From: Sclerotinia nivalis
Lineage: Eukaryota; Ascomycota; Leotiomycetes; Helotiales; Sclerotiniaceae
Reading direction: 5' to 3'
NCBI GenBank assembly: GCA_029531795.1
Contig: JAPEIS010000010.1
Location: 248,001 to 312,000 of the forward strand
DNA: 64,000 nucleotides
Made by a program: the position numbers and the translations under genes. Numbering within the stretch: the stretch's first letter is position 1; each line of letters starts with the position of its first letter. Of this stretch, positions 57,000-64,000 are shown piece by piece. The notes under the pieces are model-generated. The model was given only the letters and a program-made list of their open reading frames with translations. It was not told where the DNA came from and searched no databases.

Positions 57000-57350
57000 A
57001 TTTTCGCTAACAATTTTTTAATTTGATCTTATGTTCACTAAAAAAAAAACCAGCGGAATACTTGCTTTCAACGATTGAGAATCCGACGAATTAATTTATA
57101 AAGATTTTTATATTCTGATTAATAACCAATCTCATTGTATTACTGTAACATTTTAATATACTAATAATTATTAATAAATTAATTAATAAAATACTTTGAA
57201 AAATAAAGATAAAAATTAATTTTTCAGGAAAACTAATATAAATATTAGAGAATATAATTAAGACAAAGTAATTGATTACTTTTGATTTATCAAATATATA
57301 ATTTTTATCAAAAAAATATTATAACGTTGATTTGTTATCGAATTCCAAAG
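57000..57350. other. very AT-rich block
   Basis: By eye about four-fifths A/T, with long TTAATAAATTAATTAATAAA-like runs and no open frame. It resembles heavily C-to-T mutated repeat debris, but no recognisable parent element is visible. Confidence 0.6.
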
Positions 57351-57713
57351 AATATGAGTAGAAAATGAGCGATCAGCGGTGAATCGGGCTCATTGCCTCT
57401 GATAGGGGGAGAAATTGTAGATGGAAAAACTAAGTCCGTCGAGTCAATACTGAAGGATCAAAGAGATCCACACACATGACAAAAAATTTGCGGATATTTG
57501 AAGATAGGGACCGAGAAAATCGCCGAATATCAATATTTCAAGCTGTGAAACGGATTTCCGTGAAAGCGTCGGAGCAAACGCAGACTATTTTTGTATCTCT
57601 TATCTCCGTCCAACGTTTGATCAAAGATGCATGAAGAATAGGCGAAACAACTTGACATTGCAGTTCGGCTCGTTGCCGGTTTCTGGCGAAGGAGAATTAG
57701 CGTCCTTGGTGAC

Positions 57714-58062
57714 GTCTAAACGCACATGCAAGAACTCACACTAAGTCCCTTTTAGAATAAGGTAGTCTGCAAAGCCATGTCTATTATGAGATAAGTTCAA
57801 TATCAAAAAATTCGGGAACGGGGATTGGTTCTATCCCCGTTCACGAGCTAAAATAATGCCTGGGAACCTTAAAATTCATGAATAATCTGAAATAATCTGA
57901 GATTCCAGAGATTTCATAGTTCAATTGATATCAAAATTTCAGATAATCCAACAAGAGATTGAAAAGGCATCGGAATTGAAAAATTCCGAACCCTAGCCCA
58001 TGACCGATCCGTATCCATATCCAAAAGGCGCCTAGTGTGACTTCTTACAGGTGAGTTTAGAC
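57714..58062. mobile_element. MITE-like element with about 42-bp inverted repeats
   Basis: The left end GTCTAAAC..CACTAAGTCCCTTTTAG (57714-57755) and the reverse complement of the right end (58021-58062) match over about 42 bases with about 80% identity. The outer 8 bases are perfect and most differences are transitions. The interior of about 265 bp has no open frame and contains a perfect 10-bp hairpin (57816-57825 with 57833-57842, GAACGGGGAT). No target-site duplication was recognised, so the class is unknown. Confidence 0.55.
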
Positions 58063-58531
58063 AGTAGCATGTTCAGAAACTAAATGTAACATAGCATTGA
58101 AAGAGCTTGTGGGACAAACAAACACACAATGCGATTGAGGGTGTGCTCCTAATTACTTACACCACTTTTGTTTCCATCACTCAAAACGGAATTCTGAACA
58201 AAGAAATCAAAATGCATAACAAGGTAGCTGAAATGAAGGGATCCAAATGATGCCCAACCATGAATTGTAGATGCATCATGACCATGATGCATCAACCCCT
58301 CCTTGGTACAGTCTCGATCCTTTCAATATCGGTAGATGAGGTATGGAGAGTGGCAGCGACAATATGGCTATTACCTATACTTTCAGCCGATGTATCCTTC
58401 CTTGTTAGAATCCTTCGTAGGTATGTCGATGGAGAAGGACCTCGACTTGTGATTTTTTAAACCTCGAACAGTAAGTTGAATCCACCAAACTCCACGCTAA
58501 ACAAACAAGCAAATAACCATTCCCAAAGCCT
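58063..58531. other. intergenic, 3' side of IMP4
   Basis: No gene supported; the open frame at 58260-58460 has no recognised feature. Confidence 0.5.
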
Positions 58532-59510
58532 TTACAGATAGTCCTTCTTCTTCGAAGTTCTCGTATACTGGTTCATTCTCCATTCAACATCGCCGTCCTT
58601 ATTCTCCAAAGTTCCTCCTCTAATCTCGAAACATCTCATCGTCATTCGAGGTCCAACTTCTGCGAGTTCCACACTTTGATATCCTGTTTTGACGAACACG
58701 TGGTGTCGAACTTCGATACTATCTTCAATATTCTTGAAGGTTACAACCCTGTTTCCAATTTTCGTCTTGTTCGTGATTGCTTCTCTTGGTGGAAAGATAT
58801 GTTTCAAGATTTTGACGATTCGAAGGCCTAATCTTGATGTAAAGCCTTCGAAGATTAGATGAGGATAAGACTCACTGACCGTACCACGCGAACTGTTTGG
58901 GATATCATGGCGCAAAACAACATTGTGTAGAGAGAAAGATATCGTAGGTCCATGCGGGAAGTGGGATAATGTCAGGGCTGTTGGTGTACCACGATGTTCA
59001 TGAAGGAGGATGATATCAGAAAGTCCAGATGCTTGAGCAGATGTTATTAGATTTGGTAGAATGAGGTTTCCTCGATTCAGACGAATTGACGTTGGTATCA
59101 ACAATCTAATCTCTTTCGTAAAAGCAGAAAGCCTCGATGAGGGATCTCTTGAAGTTGTGACAAGTACTCTAGGATCAACAATTCCGGAAAGTTGAGCGTA
59201 TTCGTCATCCAAATCAAGTTCCTCATTTGCCGTCAAATCTGGTCGTGATTCATCATATTTATAATCTTCTCGTAATTTTTTATCGTTCGCGATCGATGGA
59301 TCTAAAGGTTTGCCTGATGCTAAAGAAGCTCGAAGCTTTGCGCGCTTTTCACTGATCTCAGCATCTCGAAGTGTTAAAGCTCTTCTGTAGAGATAATCAC
59401 GTCGCTGTCGGGCTTGTTTGCGCTATATGAAATCTATGTTAGTCAATGGAGATAAAAATATTAATATGAAAAAAAAGATATGGTCATCAATATAGGATAC
59501 TTACAATCAT
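58532..59510 (-). CDS. IMP4: U3 snoRNP protein Imp4 (Brix domain)
   Basis: Two exons, 59510-59505 and 59422-58532, giving 298 residues. The first coding exon has only six bases (Met-Ile), then an 82-bp intron. The mature N-terminus reads M-I-R-K-Q-A-R-Q-R-R-D-Y-L-Y-R-R. The Brix domain is complete: D-P-R-V-L-V-T-T-S-R-D-P-S-S-R-L, R-L-N-R-G-N, L-H-E-H-R-G-T-P, S-H-F-P-H-G-P-T-I-S-F-S-L-H-N-V, H-L-I-F, and the C-terminal L-E-N-K-D-G-D-V-E-W. It ends in K-K-K-D-Y-L as in yeast Imp4. It acts in the nucleolus in the small-subunit processome for 18S rRNA maturation. It is divergent from UPF1. Confidence 0.96.
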
Positions 59511-60056
59511 TTTGACAAATGTTTCAATCTCAAGGAGAGTTTGTAGTTATTTTGAGTTAACAAGGAGCTTTGGGTTGTAGTCAAGCAGAAAAAAAGTTTC
59601 TATCGCAAACCTTTATCAGCATCAGCACGCTAAGCAACCTAATCATGTATCAATCAAATGTGAAATCCCACAATCAAAAAGTAACTGTGCACCTCTTCAG
59701 TACTCCACCAACAGACCAACATCAGGGAAAAAAAGGTTCTGGACTCATTCAGTATTATACAAAAGACATCAATCATCTGCAAGACAAGTTGCTACACAAT
59801 CAAAGTCTTTTGATAATGACTTGAAAGCCTGGTCCAGTTTTCAACAGTATCTCAAACACCTTTGCGCCGCCCGTCCGCCACAAAGGCTACTCTCACACAT
59901 AAGAAATTTGTCCAACCTTCTGTAAGTATGAATGTTATTTCTTAAATCTGCTGAAGTCTTTATCAACCGGTTCTCTTGTTCTTATTCAATATTCCCCTAA
60001 TCTGTAGCTGCTTCTGACGTTTGCAATTCTACATAGTATCTGAACATACTATCATC
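59511..60056. promoter_or_regulatory. divergent IMP4-UPF1 promoter region
   Basis: 546 bp between two housekeeping start codons. The small plus-strand open frame at 59570-59824 is not supported. No TATA box in a usual position was found, as is common for housekeeping promoters. Confidence 0.5.
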
Positions 60057-63000
60057 ATGGAAAGCGCTTTCGCCTACGTTGGAAACCACCTAATATCCGA
60101 TTCTGCTGCTGCAATAAATGCTGGTGCGGATGATCTTTCAAATATTGATCCGGAAGAAAGCTTGTTATATGGGCAATATGGAGGTCATGGTGGCTTGGGA
60201 TCCAGCAGACTAAGAAGCGATGATGATGACAACGAGACCGAAGTGTTCGATGACGACGATAATGAGAGTCTTGCAAGTGTTCCACTTGATGGCATGAAAA
60301 CTCTTGGACTTCGAGGTCTCGATGATGAGAAGGAACTTCCAGCACACGCATGCGCGTAAGTGAAACTATCGAAAACCTAGATTGTCCTGAGCTGGGCTGA
60401 TTGCTGTGTAGATATTGTGGAATTCACTCTCCAAGCTGTGTTGTTAAGTGCTTGGGATGCAACAAATGGTTTTGCAGTGCCCGTGGAACTGCTACATCTT
60501 CACATATCGTCAATCATCTTGTTCGCGCAAGACACAAGGAAGTTCAATTGCACCCAATGTCAACTCTTGGAGATACCGTACTTGAATGCTACAACTGTGG
60601 TATAAAGAATGTTTTCCTACTCGGCTTCATTCCTGCGAAGTCTGACACCGTCGTGGTTCTCCTATGCCGTCAACCTTGCGCTTCCGCTCCATCTTCAAAG
60701 GATATGAGTTGGGATGTATCCAAATGGCAACCGTTGATTGAGGATCGATCCTTTTTGACTTGGCTCGTCTCTCTTCCTACGGATGCAGAACAACTTCGTG
60801 CTCGACACCTCACGCCACCCATGATTGCGAAGTTGGAGGAGATGTGGAAGGATAATGTCAACGCTACTCTTCAAGATTTGGAAAAGGCAGCTGGAATTGA
60901 TGATGATCCGGCCCCCGTCCTTCTCAAATACGATGATGCCTACCAATATCAAAATATCTTTGGACCTTTAGTTAAAATTGAGGCAGATTACGATCGTAAA
61001 CTCAAGGAAGCTCAATCCGAGGATGGTTTAATTATTCGTTGGGATTATGGTTTGAATAACAAACATCTGGCCAGCTTCATTCTTCCCAAGATTGAGCTTG
61101 GTGATGTAAAACTCGCTGTAGGTGATGAGATGCGACTCAAATACAAGGGCGAGTTACGACCTGTCTGGGAGGGTGTTGGATACGTGGTAAAAATTCCGAA
61201 CAATCAATCTGACGAAGTTACTATCGAACTCCGAAAGGTCGGCAACGATAAATCAGTTCCAACGGAATGCACGCACAACTTTTCTGCCGATTATGTATGG
61301 AAGGCAACATCTTACGACCGCATGCAATTTGCCATGAAAACTTTTGCTGTCGACGAAATGAGTGTATCGGGATACATTTTCCACAAACTTCTTGGTCACG
61401 AGGTAGCCGCGGCTCCAATGAAAATTCAAATGCCCAAGAAGTTTAGCGTTCCTGGTCTACCAGAACTGAACAGCAGTCAGATTAATGCCGTCAAGAGTGT
61501 ATTACAAAAGCCTTTGAGTCTTATTCAAGGACCTCCAGGAACTGGAAAGACAGTCACATCCGCTACAGTCATCTATCATTTGGCCAAGGTCAATGGTGGT
61601 CAGGTCCTTGTATGTGCTCCCTCTAACGTTGCCGTCGACCAACTCTGTGAGCGTATACATCGAACTCAACTCAAAGTCGTTCGTCTTACAGCCAAGTCCC
61701 GTGAAGACGTTGAATCATCTGTCGGATTCCTCTCTTTGCATGAGCAGGTCCGCATGAATGATAGTAATCATGAATTGGCTAAACTTACTCAATTGAAGAG
61801 CGAGTTGGGCGAATTGTCAAGTCAAGATGAGAAGAAGTTCAAAGCATTGACAAGAGCAGCTGAACGCGAAATTTTGAGTAATGCTGATGTCATTTGCTGT
61901 ACTTGTGTTGGAGCTGGAGATCCAAGACTTGCCAAGATGAAATTCAGGACAGTCCTCATCGACGAATCTACTCAATCCGCGGAACCAGAATGTATGATTC
62001 CACTTGTTCTAGGATGCAAGCAAGTAGTTTTGATCGGCGATCACAAACAATTGGGTCCCGTCATCATGAACAAGAAGGCTGCAAAGGCAGGTCTGGATCA
62101 GTCACTTTTCGAACGTCTGGTCAAACTTGGCCTCAAACCTATTCTACTCAATGTGCAGTATCGTATGCACCCATGTCTTTCTAAATTTCCATCCAACATG
62201 TTCTACGAGGGTTCTCTACAAAATGGCGTCACAACGCAACAACGAATTCGCCGAGATGTTGATTTTCCTTGGCCTGTAGCCGATACACCAATGATGTTCT
62301 GGTCCAATCTCGGTAATGAGGAAATTTCTGCTTCTGGCACTTCTTATCTCAACAGAACTGAAGCCTCAAATGTCGAGAAGATTGTTACTCGCTTCTTCAA
62401 GGCTGGAGTACAACCTGGAGACATTGGCGTTATCACTCCATATGAAGGTCAACGAAGTTATGTCGTAACTTCTATGCAGAATACGGGTTCCTTTAAGAAA
62501 GAGCACTATAAGGAGGTTGAAGTTGCTTCCGTGGACGCCTTCCAAGGACGAGAGAAAGATTTCATCATCCTTTCTTGTGTCAGATCTAATGATCATCAAG
62601 GTATTGGTTTCTTGAGCGATCCTAGACGTCTCAATGTAGCTTTGACACGTGCTAAGTATGGCCTTGTCATTGTTGGTAATCCAAAGGTTTTGTCCAAACA
62701 CCCTCTCTGGCATTTCTTGTTGCAACATTTCAAGGATTCTAGCTGTCTTGTCGAAGGTGTGCTTTCCAATTTGCAGACCTCTCTCATACAATTTAGTCGT
62801 CCAAAGACAAGTTACCGTGGTCCACAACGGTATCAAATGGGATTGCCCCACAATGGCCGAAATGGCAATAGCAAAGCCGCTCAATTCCAGGATTTCACCG
62901 AAACAGGTTCAATGATGAGTTCTGCTTTGGATGATGTCTCTTCCGTTCACTCATCCCATCTCGGTGGTGTGGGTGTTGGATCTGCTTATCCCGCAGGCTT

Positions 63001-63415
63001 TGGTAGCTTCCCCCTCGCTGGCCTTGACCATTGGCCTGGTCTTGATTCACGAGGATCTCGTGCCAATGGTCAAAAAGGACGTGGACGCGGACCTGAGAGC
63101 ATCGCCGGAGAATCTGTTGCTGCTAGTGAGTTCACTGACGTCACAAGCAGTAGTGTTACAGATGGCAGAGGTATTGGTCAAGGTGGCGTTAGTCTCGGTG
63201 CCAGCGTGCACGAAGGACAGAAACAAACTAGTTTGAGTCAGTCTGACCGCTTGAAGCAATACGTTGAGTCTGGCGGTCGCATTGCTGACTACAAAACTGG
63301 CGATGCCAGTAGTGTCTTTGGCACCAGCTCTTTGTTGAGTGGTCGTCGATTTGATGATGACGAGAAGAGTGTTTCCACCGCATTCGCAAGTCAAATCGGA
63401 GGAGGTTATGACTGA
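60057..63415 (+). CDS. UPF1: Upf1-type RNA helicase of nonsense-mediated decay
   Basis: Two exons, 60057-60355 and 60412-63415, over a 56-bp intron, giving 1100 residues. Order: an acidic N-terminus (about 70-85); the Cys/His-rich CH domain beginning at about 98 ([31 protein letters not shown]) that binds Upf2; the 1B region; then the superfamily-1 helicase with Walker A G-P-P-G-T-G-K-T at 473-480, D-E-S-T at 617-620, [24 protein letters not shown] and L-N-V-A-L-T-R-A-K. The roughly 230-residue C-terminal tail is Gly/Ser-rich with several S-Q pairs. The protein recognises stalled termination and triggers mRNA decay in the cytoplasm. The start at 60057 follows an ATCATC context; there is no other good candidate. 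Confidence 0.97.
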
Positions 63416-64000
63416 TTCCACGTTTATAGGTTCATTCACCATAAGACATCATAATCATGGTATATTAAGGATATTCCTTCCGGGTCAACAGATACTCTTT
63501 GCTGCTCTGAGCGGCCAGCAACCAATATCGAATCTCATCGATCTATTCTTCATCGAAAATCGACCTTTCAAGTTTTCGTACCTACAAACCTAGGGCGTAA
63601 CCATCTACAACATATATCATATGTTAAGGAGGTTTTCACTGCAAGCATCCAATGCCAATCAAGCAAGCTGCTAAAGTATCGAAGGAAAAAATATGAGAAG
63701 TGGTGCCAAATTAAGATTGTTTATGGCAGTAGAGGGATTGCTTCATTGGGGAAGGGGGTGTTTTGGCTGTGGCGGCAGTGGTTATGCCAGACGAGAGAAA
63801 GAAAAATTCTGGTGGTGAGGTTCACAATCTTATTCCACATGTTCTACTCTGGTATTCATTTCTTCTCAAGCAGATGCGCATGGAGAAAAATGTTGATAAC
63901 ATTAGCTTTGGCTGATGGCCAGACATGTAAGCTAGATAGATACTGGCACATCTGCAGTACCTTGTGAATTTAAACATACTTGCTGCCGAATTGATCAAAA
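63416..64000. other. UPF1 3' flank to window end
   Basis: No gene supported. The open frame at 63746-63967 lacks domains. A polyadenylation region is expected in the first 200 bases, but no firm signal is assigned. Confidence 0.5.

Overview
This is a eukaryotic window that looks like a filamentous ascomycete. The supported genes carry short GT-AG introns (about 49-257 bp), several with CTAAC-type branch sites. The gene complement is typical of Pezizomycotina: laccase, WSC/DUF1996 secreted protein, Sso-type syntaxin, CECR5-type HAD protein. The transposons carry dense C-to-T and G-to-A transitions like repeat-induced point mutation (RIP). A leotiomycete of the Botrytis/Sclerotinia kind would fit, but that placement is inference from general gene character, not a database match.

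Layout. 1-103 may hold the last codons of a gene entering from the left. About 1.8-19.6 kb is a transposon island. First comes a decayed minus-strand Tad/LINE-like retrotransposon (about 1.85-7.2 kb). Next to it is a nest of Ty3/gypsy chromoviruses sharing exactly 163-bp LTRs. Element 1 (7259-19575, TSD TATAC) was split by a full-length element 2 (10341-17084, TSD CCTAT/TCTAT). Element 1 also carries a solo LTR that replaces about 1.34 kb of its pol region. All copies are dead: stops are frequent and catalytic residues are lost. The LTRs contain a 9-nt sequence exactly complementary to the primer-binding position just after the LTR, which suggests Tf1/sushi-like self-priming. A 17-copy 11-bp pyrimidine minisatellite follows at 20.1 kb.

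The gene-bearing part runs from 21.3 to 63.4 kb: an aquaporin with a long N-terminal tail (-), a steroid 5-alpha-reductase-family enzyme (-) divergent from an NMN-adenylyltransferase-like protein (+), a CECR5-like HAD protein (-), a lactonase-type amidohydrolase (+) followed by a DapA-family aldolase (+), a DUF1996-WSC secreted protein (+), Erv41 (+) convergent with a plasma-membrane-type syntaxin (-), a laccase (-), Imp4 (-) and Upf1 (+).

Functional links. The amidohydrolase/aldolase pair reads as a small sugar-acid or lactone catabolic unit. Erv41 and the syntaxin both serve the secretory pathway. Imp4 (ribosome biogenesis) and Upf1 (nonsense-mediated decay) are housekeeping genes sharing a 0.55-kb divergent promoter. 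Long gene-poor stretches lie at 31.5-36.8, 39.5-43.6 and 54.9-58.5 kb; the last holds an AT-rich block and a MITE-like inverted-repeat element. I found no tRNA, rRNA or CRISPR array.
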